Shown piece by piece: positions 23,301 through 38,300 of a stretch of DNA of 64,000 nucleotides. Both the position numbers and the translations under genes were made by a program. The notes under the pieces were generated by a model, which saw only the letters and a program-made list of their open reading frames with translations, did not search any database and had not been told where the DNA came from. Position 1 is the stretch's first letter. Every line of letters begins with the position of its first letter. Source of the DNA: Liolophura sinensis. Taxonomy: Eukaryota; Mollusca; Polyplacophora; Chitonida; Chitonidae. Where the stretch lies: the NCBI RefSeq assembly GCF_032854445.1, contig NC_088295.1, positions 86,883,836-86,947,835 on the forward strand, in the 5' to 3' direction.

Positions 23301-26300
23301 CAAGTAGTACTAGAAGGGAAAACAATCTGATTGTACTGTTTCTCCACTGTTGTTCAACAGTGCTCAAACTTGCGTTCACAGTCCAATTGTTTACAACTTT
23401 ACAGTAAGTTTCCCTGCAAAATATATCCAAACACAACATTACAATGAAACACACATACAAAGGTAAACCGTGTACGGTAACATAGACTCTATACAGATGC
23501 TGTACTCCTGCAAAAAATGCCACCAGTGCAAAAGAACAGCTTCGCATGACACAGCAATATTTACACTTCGTAAGTATTGCTGTGTGAAAAACTGCTTATT
23601 TTTAAATTTTAATTTTTTAAAGTTTGTTTTTGTCAGCGCTGTTAAACTTAACGAAGGTACGGTATTATATTGCAATTTGTAAAATTTTACCTGGAGAATA
23701 AATCTTTTTTTAATTTGGTGCATGGCTTAGCCTAATTGATATTTCACCAAATATTAATTTATAGAGAACGTTTAAAGTTGTCAAGTTGTAATTTAAGATC
23801 TACATGTACCGTAGAAAAGCGTTTCTTTGTATACTTTAAAGAATTTCCTATGAATATCAGCCGTTTGTATACATGCACTTTAGTATATTCCATGCCCATT
23901 TACACTAACCAAATGAGGCATTATTTTACAGAATCCTTAATCTGTACAGAAATCAACATCCAAGGATGGGCGGGAAACAAAGCATAGGGATTCAATCTTA
24001 TCATTACGTCGTCATTTATTTTATTAAATTAAGATAAATTAAGATTGTGTCTAAATTAAGATATCACTTGTGACATGTTGAACACTCTCATGGCAATGTC
24101 GTTGTAACATGTGAAAATAAAGGATTCATTGCGGGACGTTCCAGGTTGAGCGGGTTTACCTTAGATCTCCACATCAGCCACAGTTTGAAAATGTCGTTGT
24201 GACGACCGCACTGAATCGCCTTGTCCCCAGTATCATAGCCCATGTCATAATTCTTATCTTGTTGGAACAGATAGTTTGCCTGCATCGAATTACAGGCCTG
24301 CAAAATTCCCTGGGAAAACAGATAAATAATATGGTGTTTAAAATAAACGCCGACTTTCGAGCCCATCTCTAGGTTCAACCCGACTTGTCCGGCAGGAAGG
24401 CTGCAGTACCTTATACTATCGATCACCTAAATCATTGAAAATTTTTTTTTCTGTACAGCATTTGTCCAAAGTAAATATTATTCTAAGGGTTAAGTCGATG
24501 TTATTTGATCACTATATGAAAAAGACCAGGTGAATTAAAATTTGGGCAATATGATTTGATCATTATGTTGAGTCATTTTATTGAAAACATTTGCATATTT
24601 CAGCTGACAGGCCATAACTATGTCTTCACTACAAAATGAGGATCTCATCTTGATGAAAATATTCAGCTATCTTCATCTGAAGTCTTGTATCAATATAAGC
24701 CATCATAGTGCTCAAGTCGTGATTTATGTTCTGTAATTAAGACCTAATTTTGACGCCTTTGAAGTTTATGTCCAAATATTTTTTTGTGGAAACACAGTTT
24801 TTAAACAATTTTAATGGGTTATTAACAAATATATGATCTTGTGTATCTGGGTTGTCAGGTTTGAAACTTTCTCATAAATCACAACAATGAGTTATGTCAG
24901 AAACCTGTGAACCTTGAAATTAGCAGTGATGTTTGGGGCTTACTTTGTCTTTCAGCAAAATAGCCGAGCATTGAAGAGGTACGCCCATCAGCTTATGAGG
25001 GTTCCATGTCATTGAATTGGCTCTGTAGATAAATAACATTTAGCATATATTGTATTACCCGTCTTTCTCACTCATGAAAGCGTCAGAGGAGACATAATTC
25101 ATGCAATTAAGACGCACATAAGCAGTGACTGTGATATAACGTGTTATAATTATGTAACTTCGCAATAAGTTTGAATATCATAACATGTCAGTGTAACCTA
25201 CTCCATAGGTGCTTATGTGATATTTATTTATAAAAGTTCAGCCAAGACGCTACAGAAAAGTCATCTATATTCGTTTTGCTCTCGAGCTGTATTCAATTTC
25301 TTGAATTGCAAGTTAGAACGCAAATTCGTTTGAATGCACACTGATGTTAAAGAATCCTAAGTGACAAAAGCAAAATGAGGATCATATGACAGTATACAAA
25401 ATGCTCTTGTATGTCAGTTGTCCAGGCTACAGAGAGTCGATGTGAGTCAGCAGAAGATACGCACTGTCTCACACTGCCACAGACTACAGTCTAAACCTGT
25501 TCAACTCCAGTTTCCACCTAACTCAGTACCTACCCTACCACAATAAATCCTGTGCAGGACATCCCGGCTACATCAGAATTACGTCTGAGTAGACATGTAT
25601 TTTATTTACAATGCATATTTTTTGTTACTTTTCTTTACCAGTACACAAGTCCAAATGAGCATTTGATCTCACAGGTGTATTACTTGTTTCCCGAAAACTC
25701 ATTTCGCCCAGTTTTCTCTCTGAAGGAAATCTTATCTTCTATAAAGGCAGATTTAATGATAGATTTGCCTATCTGCACATAAAATGGAGTTGATCGAAAA
25801 CAATTTTAACCATCAATAAGGTTTTTTTTCAACTAAGTAAAAATACTGTGTGAAGCCACTCCCTGAAGACAGCTTCGTATTCTCTACAACAAATGATTTT
25901 CCACATCGACTTTCAGAAATCATAACGCTAAATCTCACACATTAATTTGATGTACCCTAATGTCTTTGTATATCCCATTCAACAAAGACCTTAAAATCCG
26001 GTTTCCTCTAGCCATAAACCTGGCCGCCGTCAGATGAAAAGATCTGGAGTAAGGGGCATTATACTAATAAAAAAAAAAAACGACCGTTCTAGCCTAGTTT
26101 TTACTATCACATGTAGCCTAGTATTTATGCCTCACACAAGAACTTACCTTAACACCTTGCTGTCGTATATGAGCTAGTCTCACTTTGAGATATATGCATT
26201 CTCATCCCTGAGTATGCTCAACATTTTTTTTCAAACTCTTTGGTAAGGACAACCGGCATCGATCGATCTTGTCTGTAACGGTGGCTGTGATTTTAAGAGG

Positions 26301-29300
26301 ACATAAAGAGTGGCGCATGCGTTGCAACAACTATATCTGCCACCAAATGTCATCAACCGGTAAGGAAATTTCACAAAGTATTAAAAGCTATCGGAAATTA
26401 AGAGGTCAGTTATCATATGTTCTAATTTTGCCTGCATGCCTATTCGTTAGATTGGCAAACTGTTTATACGTTATTTGCTTTACATGACCTGAATTTACTT
26501 TATGTTTTTTTAGTTGTATCTTTGAAGGTATTAGGATGGAAATGTTGCTAGCTCATGGTGTGAACCATTCCAACAAATGGAACATCAAAATATGTCTGTC
26601 TCTGCCCAAACCTAAACACGCATATTCCATATTTCACACCATAGGATTTATCTTTCACACCCCCCCCCCCCCCCCACCCTCTGTAATATAAAGTAACTAC
26701 TTGGTTATATGTAATGCCAGAACTCATGCTTCATTCTCTTCTAACAGAGGTCCGTGGCATAGTAGCTAGCGTGCTAGCGCAGCACAAGGCTCTTGCGTGG
26801 GAAGGTCTGCCAGCAACCTGCGGGTGGTCTATATATGTGGAGTTTCCCCGGGTTTAACCCAGTTTCCTCACACCATTATGCTGGCTGCCGTCGTATAGGT
26901 AAAATAGTCTGGATACTGTGTAAAACAACAAATTAAATAGAATCAAACAAACGAAAACTAGTGCCAAAACCCCACTGCAGATCTTGGCAGTTTGTTTCCA
27001 TTTTGTCGATAATTCATATCATAAAATCATAATCATTCATATCATATCATAAACATCTTTAGATGTGGTTGATACGGACTTAAATAAATCCTCAGGAGCA
27101 ATATTGACCCCTACCTGTAGCATCAGTAAATATAATCCCTTCAAAACCTTATGAAAATGTCATATATATAAAAGGGCTAGTGTCTATATCAAATAGATAA
27201 GTCAACCAGAAAAGACCTTGGTTTCTTCTAACTTGTGATCACTAGTGTTAGGTGCTCATGTGTCAGTTACATATAACTGTTGATTTCTACTGTCTCGAGC
27301 CCTTAGACCTTCAACAACTAGTGCCTACATACCTCATGTCAGAGCTACCCTCCAAATTGGTTCTAAAAATGCAGACGACAACGAACAGTACCAGAATTCC
27401 CGTCCAAGTTTCTTCACATAGACAAGAGCTAGCAATAGCAGAATTCTCTTCCCGTGGACCAGACCTATCAGTACCAGAATTCCCGTCCAAATTCCTTCAT
27501 ACAGACAAGAGCTAGCAATAGCAGAATTCTCCTCCAAGCCTTTAGCAATAGCAGAATTCTCTTCCAAGCCTCTTCCCGTGGACCAGACCTATCAGTACCA
27601 GAATTCCCGTCCAAATTCCTTCATACAGACAAGAGCTAGCAATAGCAGAATTCTCGTCCAAGCCTCTTCCCGTGGACCAGACCTAACAGTACCAGAATTC
27701 CCGTCCAAGTTTCTTCACATAGACAAGAGCTAGCAATAGCAGAATTCTCTTCCAAGCCTCTTCCCGTGGACCAGACCTAACAGTACCAGAATTCCCGTCC
27801 AAGTTTCTTCACATAGACAAGAGCTAGCAATAGCAGAATTCTCGTCCAAGCCTCTTCCCGTGGACCAGAACTAACAGTACCAGAATTCCCGTCCAAGTTT
27901 CTTCATACAGACAAGAGCTAGCAATAGCAGAATTCTCGTCCAAGCCTCTTCCCGTGGACCAGACCTAACAGTACCAGAATTCCCGTCCAAGTTTCTTCAC
28001 ATAGACAAGAGCTAGCAATAGCAGAATTCTCTTCCAAGCCTCTTCCCGTGGACCAGACCTAACAGTACCAGAATTCCCGTCCAAGTTTCTTCATATAGAC
28101 AAGAGCTAGTAATAGCTGAATTCTCGTCCAAGCCTCTTCCCGTGGACCAGACCTAACAGTACCAGAATTCCCGTCCAAATTCCTTCATACAGACAAGAGC
28201 TAGTAATACCAGAATTCTCATCCAAGCCTATTCCCTTGGACCAGACCTAATAGTACCAGAATTCTCGTCCAAGTTCCTTCATATAGACAAGAGCTAGTAA
28301 TAGCTGAATTCTCGTCCAAGCCTCTTCCCGTGGACCAGACCTAACAGTACCAGAATTCCCGTCCAAGTTCCTTCATACAGACAAGAGCTAGCAGTAGAAG
28401 AATTCTCGTCGAAGTTCACTCATTTAGACAAGAGGTTGCATTACTAGAACTTGTGTCCAAATTAGTTCTCCCACGCCAAAGCTAGCAATTCAATCTCAAA
28501 TCTCCCTCACAGTAGCTGGATATGAACATATGTCCAAGTTTTTTCTAACATGCGGGAGCTATAGTTCTCAACTCACCTCTCAATGCCGTCTAGCAGATGC
28601 CTGTGTTTGTTGGACATCAGTACAGAACCACCCCAAGCTCCCTACAGCAGGAAATCTGAATTAACCGATAGCTTTTATTTTCTTTCTACACTGCATCATT
28701 CCTCGAGGCGTTATGTCATTATAACGATCTTGTAACCTTATACGTTTGATGTACCTGTTTGATACATGTGGTAAATACCGAAATCAGTGACATGAGAACA
28801 AAGTGATATTATCTCTTGTAACGTCACAATCTCTCAGTTATCAAAACTCGCATATTATAAATGTACCATGAGGTACATACTGGTACATCAGCAAAGATTT
28901 AAACAGGGGCCTGGTTTAAAAAATACATGAACTTAAATGTCATTGTGCAAAACCTGTTTTAAATCGACCAACAGGAAGATTTTTAGACGTTATTAATCCA
29001 GTACTTATGGATTATTGAGGATTTCACGACTATATGACTTTTGATGACTACGATGGGGATATTTTGCATTTATGTTGAATGTCGTTGTAGGCCTATACTG
29101 AGAATGATGGTGCGGATAAAGAATGAGAATCAGCTAAATGTTAAAAAAGAATGCTCACATCCGAAGTAGAGATTTTAGGAATTATTCGGATAATTTAGTC
29201 TAAATGAGCTACATACATCAACGTGCAGCCAGAGTCCATGTTTTTGGCAAACATCCGCTATCTCGTGCACTGGGTCATAGGCGCCAAGAACGGTAGTACC

Positions 29301-32300
29301 ACACGTGGCGTTCACATAAAAGGGGAGACAACCGCGAGCCAAGGCAGCCTCAACCTCGCTTTCCAGATCAGACACCAGCATCTTACCCCTGAAGGTAAGA
29401 CATTAGAGAAATGACTATAAGCATCTTACCCCTGAAGGTAAGACATTACAGAAATGACTATAAGAACAATGTAATGTGACAAAGCACTATTTGCGCAACA
29501 GACCTGATATATGGAATGGGAAATGAACAAGTTCAATCACAGATAATAACCTTTACCTGGTCACCTTTTATAAAAATACGACAAAAATCATGTCGTTCTA
29601 TAGCTTTTAGAGATAGTCTCAGTGACCGACGGCCTAGTGAAGTAGTACTATTTCTAGACTACATACTTATGGAAGGTGATTATGTGATCTGTGTTGTTAT
29701 TTAATCCTTTGCACTTGTATAGCAAGCGCGTTCTCTCTTCTTACACCTTATACCGTTGTCATGTATTCGAAATATGCTTGCGTATAAGAATACATTAATT
29801 AAACAAAGTAGTAAACAAAGAGATTAATTGTTGATTTCGTATAAGGAGTTATATGTTACGTCCGATGCTATATATTTGTCTGTGACAGCCACTTGACAGT
29901 GGTTATTTTGATCAACATTGTATCTTTACATTATGCTTTACAGCTTAAGAAGGCATTTGATCATGGCATTTGGAAACTTACCTTCCGTCACAGCGAATCT
30001 GAATGACGTTGTCAGTACCTATACCCATGATAGCAGCCGATCGTTTGATGGAAAAATGTCCCTGAAATGAAGTAAGAAAATCTTAAAATCAGTTAAGTTT
30101 TCAATCCGAATAGCCCTTGCCATGAAACTGTGTACATGTAGCGATTCAGTCCATCTATGAGCATCTAGTTGTGTAGTTAATTCTCTTGTTTTATATACAC
30201 GTATCTGACGATCTGCCATGTGTAATGAAACAGAAGCTACTGGGTATTTGCCCTTAGCACAGTTGGTAGAACCATGGACACCAGCTTTTTCAAATCCCGG
30301 TGAGGCCCATCAGCTATAACACTGGTGTCGTGACCAGGAATTTGAACGTTGGTTGCCTCAGCTATTACGTGTTGGGTGCACACTGACAGTGTAATGGTTG
30401 GAGGATTTACTCTACTGGTCACTGTTTTGGACTCGGATCTCCACAGCACGGTAACAAAAGGGACATTCCACCTTGATACTGCTAGGATCCCGTCCCACCA
30501 CATCCGTCCCCCCAGTACACGTTCTTACGAAGGAGTGGAAGCAACGTGACTGAAGTTAAGTGCGGTTTCCTCCACGTTCTGTCCCGTTTCATCCACCCAT
30601 AAACCCGACCACAGTGAAAGCGAACACAAAGGAGAGAAGCAAAAGTGTATGTGACAGAAAAGAAAACTGTATGGCTTCACCTGCTCTGAAGTAAACATCA
30701 CCAGTTGGGGTAAATACTTCATCCCCTGGAATTTAACATCAGGGACTTTGTGGTATCGAGCTGCTAACACACTGTACAGATTGGCCAGTGCTCCACCTGC
30801 AACGTATGTTAATAAGAAATAATAATTTCAGACAGAAGTCCGTACATAATGATATCCAGGCAAGCATATGACAGCGGAATAAATTGTAACGTAGAGAATC
30901 CATACGTAAGATGTAACATCTTTTTCATCGTCAGCCTTGGTTAAATTGATCAAACTAAATTGATCTAATGCTTGGATAGTAGATACAAGTGTCTATGCAT
31001 TCTAACCATTTTACACACAGTACATTTGAACATGTAGATATAAATATACAAATTCTTGTCAAGTAATTAAGCGGAACAGGAATACTCGTCCCCTGAGAGT
31101 ATCAGTGAGCTCGAGGCGGATCACAATTCCCTGACCATTTAGGGCACTTTTCAAACTTATGTAGGCCTTGATCTCGAGCTGTCAGGAAGATACGATTTCC
31201 CGGTCAGAAGGACTGACCACTGCTCTCTTGCAATACATGTGTAGGCCATACTAAACATAACCAGTTTATCAATAAAGCGTCATACCCGAGGCAAGAATGA
31301 ACAATCAACTACTAATCTTAGACCAAAGAGTCGACGGGCTTCTGAAGTACGTGGGGGAGATGAGACAAGAACCTTCTGCTTCACTAGACGACATGAAGAT
31401 TTCGAGAATAAAGTAACAAATGAGTATAATTATCTTGTAAGTGAATAAGACAGAGCGTCCAGAATCTCTGGTACCCTGCTTCATGATTATGTCAGATCCC
31501 GATAATAGGGGCGGTATATTCATGGTCTTGAATTAGATTGCTACGTTTGGTATATGATCAATTGCAATCAAAACGCAACTGAGACTACAGCTACTGTGAT
31601 TTATCGACAGCTTATATACTAACACTAACGATATATACACTGATTTCATTCATTCATTCAGCTAGAACAATCCTTGTGTGTTTTCAACATCACTGAAAAC
31701 TACTGATTGCTTGTCCATGATTCCGTCCTAATTTCGTACTGTATATACTTAGTTTTTTGGGGCTTTGTATAAACCTTCGTTTTGAGAATGGTCTTGGCCT
31801 TAATATCCCGGAACTTCCATCATGGTTGACGGCTGGTATACGAATGTCTGTCTCAATGGATACATTTATGCTTTATTCAGCCATGAAAGATGCGCCAATC
31901 ACTGGCGAAATCAGTCATACATAGCTAAACGACACTGATCTTCTACCGACATGGTCATGAATAAAATGAGAACCAGCTAAAAAGGTTACTAGGTGCTTGA
32001 TATCAGTTTGGACTGTGATAAGACTCATGACAGAATGGGGGACTCACCCGGCACAAGTATCCCGTCTCCACCCGTCCAGCCAACCTTGGCCCTCATCCGG
32101 GACAGGATGATGTCCTCCATCAACGTGAACACAGGCGCCACCTCGTAGGTAAACCTGAACAAAACCCAGGACACGGTACACACATCTCAGCAACAAACAC
32201 AACTTTACAACTAAGGAATATCATATTAACACAGCCATGGAAAACACTGATCGATCGACTGACTCATTGCACTCAAGATTTTTTCACTTTTTCACGGCGG

Positions 32301-35300
32301 TAAGGTATATTGGTGGTGGAAACCGAGAAAATAACCGATCTTCGCCCGTTACCAGGCCCCAGTTATCAGGCCCCAGTTCCAAGGCCCCGGTTTCCAGGAA
32401 CCAGGCCCCAGTTACCAGGCCCAGTTACCAGGCCCCAGATACCAGGCCCCAGTAACCAAGTCCCAATTACTGGGCCCCAAATACCAGGCCTCAGGAACAC
32501 GAATCTGTCTTAGACAAAGGTCAGGCAGTCTCAACGTCAAAACAGTTTACTGCCATAAAATTGTGAAGTACCTTGGGGATTTTATTTTAATATTAAGAGT
32601 TGTCTTAGAATTTCATGACAAAGTTGAAAATTATTATTTAAGTTCAAAGCTTAGTTCAGGAATAATACTAACAAGTCTGAGACTGTTTCGTGATACTGAA
32701 GCTTGACAAACCTCTTTACCGTAAGCATCGTCGAAACAGTGAGAGCTGGATTCGAACTCCCGACCTCATTGGTTAATGAAAGTCGCAGCGAGCTTGCGCT
32801 TTAACTATCTGAGCCAGAGAAGCCCTGAAAACGCAGGAATGAATGAATGAATGCTTGAGATTTTACGTCGCACTTTTTCAGTCATATGGTGTGTGGACAT
32901 AATATCATCATTAGGTGTGTGGACATATAATATGTGTTCTGGTTCTGAAGTTAGGTAAGTACACATACTCCAATAGTTACTGCTGTGCTATATAGTTGAC
33001 AAATGGTGGTAAGGACAGCTTACATGTTTGTGTTTGCAGTGGCTGTCAGCCATTCACCTGCCATGCCAATCACATCGAGACCACTGGACAGCTGGTTGAA
33101 GAACCGTGGGTGACCTGCGATCAAAATCAATTTTATAATTTTCGCCCTTTATGGGCAATGTAATAATAATTTAGCCACTGGACTAAAGTGACACCGAGCT
33201 ACCGAGACCTTTACGTCCTGGCACTTTTAGTGTTAAAGACTTTACTGTGGAGGACAAGCAACTCTTCCATCAACACTTAATGTCGACCGATCGAAGAGGA
33301 TAACCGAATATTTAGAGCAAGTCTTCTTACCTGATCCGTTCCGCTTTTTAGACGTCCAGCTGCACTTAATCTACAGATCCTAATTATTGATTGCCCAACA
33401 GGCATCGATTCGTCTGAAGTACCGTAGACCCTCGGTGCCGCTCCTGTACACGTTCCCGGGGAACCATTTTATTGGAAACTCGCTAATTGCTATCCACCTT
33501 AAATGTTCGCCCGTTGCAAATGTGTAGGCTTCCCCAGTCCTGACGTGTACTTAACAGATTTTAAGGGTTACTATGCCTAACAAATCGTTAATTCGAAGAC
33601 ACCGTTCTGGCTGATGAACGCTGTCATAACTTCCTGTAGAACATTGTGATTAACAGTCTGATGATGATCAAGAAATATGCCATCTTAGCTGAAACATCTC
33701 AACTTAACCAACCACTCCATTCTTATATTCGCAGGGCTGAAACATGCAGTAATTACAATGACGCATGCAAATAAATCCATACTGAGGTGATAAAATGACA
33801 AAATCCCGCAAACTTTTAAGTTTGGTGTCGTTAATTTGTGCTGGTGGGCACACTGATGAAGACTTTGTAAACCGAGACTTTCCGGATCGTGTGGAAACCA
33901 AGCTAGCCTAAGCAACCTATTAGATTAATCAATCTTGCTTCAATAAACCGCGCAAAGTGGCGACGCTGGGGCTCAGAAAGTCTGGAAGGTCCTGTCTTTT
34001 CTGTACACAGTTGGCATTTCTCGAGTAAACAAATTGTGGTTATACCTATCACACCAATGTATCAGGCACAATGTCATTTACAAAAACACAAACATAATTT
34101 TCTGATTACGGGATACAGTGATGATAAAATAATGATGAAAATTCTGATGAATTTACGACAAGATGTTGGCCTATTTCACTGTGACATTTCCATTTTAACA
34201 AGTACAAAATGTCGGCATCAGATAGAGAATTTCTTAAACACAAAAAATGCAAGTGTTTCCGCGAAATGGGAACAAAAATGGTGTGCCTTTGGTGGCTTAG
34301 GATGAATAATCTTCATTTTTAAAGAAATAAATTAAATTACTTGCCTGTTTTCACGCAGTATTTCAAAGTTTCCTTACAATCGCTCAAAATCTGCTCGAGA
34401 TCTCGTGGACACTCGTCCACTTCAATACAATGGTCGAGAATCTCACGTAGCTGGTGTGGATGGTGAAAATCCAACACTTTATTTGATCTGTCATTCTCTT
34501 TCCGTATATAATCTTGTAGAATGTCAAACAACTCTGCAAGAAACTGCACTGTCGTCTCTGGATTGGACGAATGTGGCAACAACGCTGAAAGAAAACAGCA
34601 GACAGCTGAATACATACCCAAAAGGCAAGATGAGCTAATCCGTTGGCATCTGGTAACACGTAATCGGTGAAATACAGCCCCGTTAAAATTTAATCAGAGC
34701 ATTTTAACAGTTTTAACAGTTCCCCCAACAATGTTTCAATTGTTGCACTGAACGCGTCCTTTAAAGCCGTTGCTCGAATGGAATTAAGTAAATGTATAAT
34801 GATTTACTTCCAGAACGTACAAAATAAAAGTTTACCAGCAAGTTCGAATTTTTCTAAAAGTTTATACCGTTTGTTCGGAAATTTTCTATGCAGCCTTGGG
34901 TTTTGTATGTGATATTATCAGACATCGTTTCATCATAAAAGAGGAGCGCGACTATTGTTTACTTTAATATAGTTCTGTGTTTAAAAAATAAACCCGCTTT
35001 AAATGGATTTGATGAAGAATTAAACAAATAAGCACACCGACTTGATTTATAATTGACTGATTGTGGCTTACTGAATGATAGATTGTTTCTGAGATGTTTC
35101 TGATGTGTTTCTGTTTCTGATTCTCTTTCTTTTTCCCTGTTCACAGCACAGGGAATGGCCATGACTTAACTGTAACCCTTACTCAGGCGATAGTGAATAC
35201 ATCTAGCTAGATTTTATCTCGTTCCTGTGTGTCACCACGAAGCCCTCCTTATAAACCCTGCCCAGCTTGGGATAAGGTAGGGGCTTCACCTTCCCTGGCG

Positions 35301-38300
35301 TGAAACTATTGACCATTTGGATTCCGTCCGACTAATATTTCCATAAATTGTCAGTTTCAGCTGTCGCCAGTCATCAATTATGGCCTCTTAAATAAGCAAT
35401 AAACCGGCACAAAGTTTGGCCCCTTGCATTTCTATGGTAATACGACTGGGTCACGCCGACGGCTCTACGCCTAATCCAAGAGACAGCCGTCTTTGCCCGC
35501 CTTTCAGGGCAATATTTACTGATATACCCAGTGTACCCTTTGTTGATTTTTGATCATGTTTCCAAATATTGGATTCTTCCTTAAAAAGGTTATCTATGGA
35601 AACAGAGATTGACCGGCAAACTCGACAATTCCCGACGAGTAAACGCCTGGTATAAGCAGTTAACCAAAGAATGCATTTATAAAGTAACGATTTAATGTAA
35701 TCAATTAGGGTGTATCACAGGAATCAGTCACCAAGATTTATCTTCATTTCTATCCAGTTCTGCCATTTTATAGCATTAAAATCAAGCGATTTGCTTAGTG
35801 CAATGTCAGACATTCACGTCGTAGATTCAAAGTGTTTTGAAAAAGAATGGGAAATAACTAGATATCTACCCAAATGTAGATGTGCAATGATCAATTCGTA
35901 ACACTTGACAGCATCGAAAAAGGCGATTGAAATGTAGAGACTGCCGGCCTTAATTCTTATTATTTTTCCGTAGTGAGTAAGGTCGTGTGTTCGAATCCAA
36001 GTTCAGATAGTTTAACTGATTTGAGTCCTGATTTTTTGTCTGTCAGGTGTATAGAGATTTATCACCGAGTTATACATGCCAGATTTATTTCATCTAAAAT
36101 TTTGACTGCCGCCATGATAAGTGAAATATACTCTGAGAGCATCGTGAAGCACCAATGAAGCACCAAAATATTCGTGCATGTGTGTAAAACTAAAAATAAA
36201 AAAAACTTAGAACGTGTTATATATCGAAATATGTCTCACTGAAGTCAACATCTCTGGCCCGGGTCAGTGTAATCACAGGTTCAAATACTGATCTAGTTGC
36301 AATTTGGCTGCTTGGTCTGTGTACTAGCATTATCTCTATCATGAACGCCGTGTAGCTTTTGTTTGGGATGTGCACGTGTGCTGCATGCGTACGATTATCC
36401 GTATGTGTGACCCAAATGTAGAATTAATGTCGAGTGCCAGTAAAGGTCTATCACTCAGGTTATAAATCTCGATTGGCAGACAGCCCGATTATTTTAGCAG
36501 TGGCTTCTTCAAGAACTGTTAGATTGCATACGTCTGATCCTCCATATTTCACGTCCGACAGAATAGAAAGTAGAGGATTGGAGGAGTTCGTTTATTTACT
36601 GCAGCTAGTTGCCCAGGCGGAAAGGGTTCTCGATTGGAGTTGGGAGTTAGACGGGGCGTGAAATCTCTCGCTTAAAAACCTGGAGTGTCCCTTGGGAGGT
36701 TTGTCTTAGCAAGATAGACGATCATGCCATGATGTGAATAGTGCACTTCTTCTATTTGGCTTCAGAGTTAAGATCGCTTGACAGAAAAGCTGTAAAACAA
36801 TCCATGGACAATACATGGCTACTGACCTAAAACATAATTGGTATGTTACAGTGGTCAAGCGCCGATATTCGTTCTGTTCAGCTATAAGCGGTTAGGATTT
36901 CAGCACAGTTCAGCAACTGTTAAACCAATCTTGATGAGATGTAGAAAAGAAAATCATTGAAGAACTGCAATTGGCAACGGCTAATCTGTAGAAAGGCTAA
37001 TTCCACAATTGTTATGTAAATTTTTAAGATGGTGGGTCTGCGATAGAGGACTAGGATGTCTTTCTAATGATTCTTGATGTCCCTCCTGTGATTTTTAAGA
37101 AGGCCCGTTTTTTGTAGACTTTCTTCACAGAATTTTATATTACTTCTCCAAATATTAGTGCTTGCGTCACATAAATAGAATTTCGAAATTTTGGGCGATT
37201 CAGTGCACATTATTTGGGTTACTGAAGATTATTTTTCTCCACCGCTGCCAAAGGTTTTACCAAATATGGGCATTAGGGTTCATTTACGCCAATAGCTGTT
37301 GGCGCCGGTGAATATTCCCTGTGAAATATCGACTCTTCAGTTCCGAAATATTGACGTGGGATGGAGGGGCTTGGTCGTTCGGCCCCGTAAGAATCAATCA
37401 GTCTGACAGATACCCCCAAACCTTTGAAACAGATGTTTCAGATCCGCTTGTGTTAAACGTGAGGGTAAATCCCACGCAGTATCTCTCTCTGAACCTCAAG
37501 TTAATCAGAGGGGCTAAGAGGACGCGGATTGAAGCCGAACACGCAGCTCAAAGAGCTATCTGTCCTGCAGGCGTGTCAGTCATTATGGAAATATTTTCAC
37601 CCATGTCATTACAACGATATAGCCGATGTTGAAGAAACAATTACTCTCATAAAAACTACACTTGTCATATTTCGACTCATTGCAAGAGGCAATCTGTTGC
37701 ACCGAGACTTGTAAAATGTGAGTTCGCGATGATATAGCATCTAGTGGAAATGTCTTGGGACAAAGTAGTTACATGTATAAAGGAAGAATATCTGGGCCGT
37801 AATCCTTTGCTTGAAGTGCTTGAAGAGAAATACCATTGCTCTGCTGATAATCGTCATGGTATAGCCAAGTATTCTTACTTACCCAAGTTTATTACTTTGT
37901 AGTATGCATATCTCTTTTGTGGCTCCATAGTAAAACGATCCCATCTTCATAAAAAATTTTTAAAAAACTAAAAAAAAAAAAAAAAAAAAAAAAAGACAAA
38001 AAGAAACAAGCTGACTAGCAACCCTCTCCCTAGAAGGACCGAATTAAAAGGGAATCCCTCTGAAAGCTCTGATAAAGATTGACAGCCATGTCTTGATTTT
38101 GTTTAATTATATCGCGCTTACAAGATGAGCAGTAGCCATCTAGGATCACGGAAAGCAACGAAAAGAAATCCCAACCTTGTCTCAATAATGACAAGGCACT
38201 AGTGAAGTTTGAAAGCTACTCCTTGATTTAATTTCGCTATACCCGCATGTGTGGATAGCTCACAGGCAAATGGCAAGGCACTACTTTGTTTATGAAAATG

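Noticed and set aside
27387-28440. CRISPR-like array
   Set aside because: Units are contiguous 94-bp tandem copies without unique spacers, inside an intron of an animal gene.
32237-32513. proline-rich repetitive frames
   Set aside because: Product of the CCAGTTACCAGGCCC simple repeat in intron 3 of the decarboxylase gene.
34405-34638. plus-strand frame of 77 codons
   Set aside because: Shadow of decarboxylase exon 2 on the opposite strand.
37321-37632. 103-codon frame in intron 1 of the decarboxylase gene
   Set aside because: No motif, no splice signals in a consistent phase, and a second frame overlaps it.
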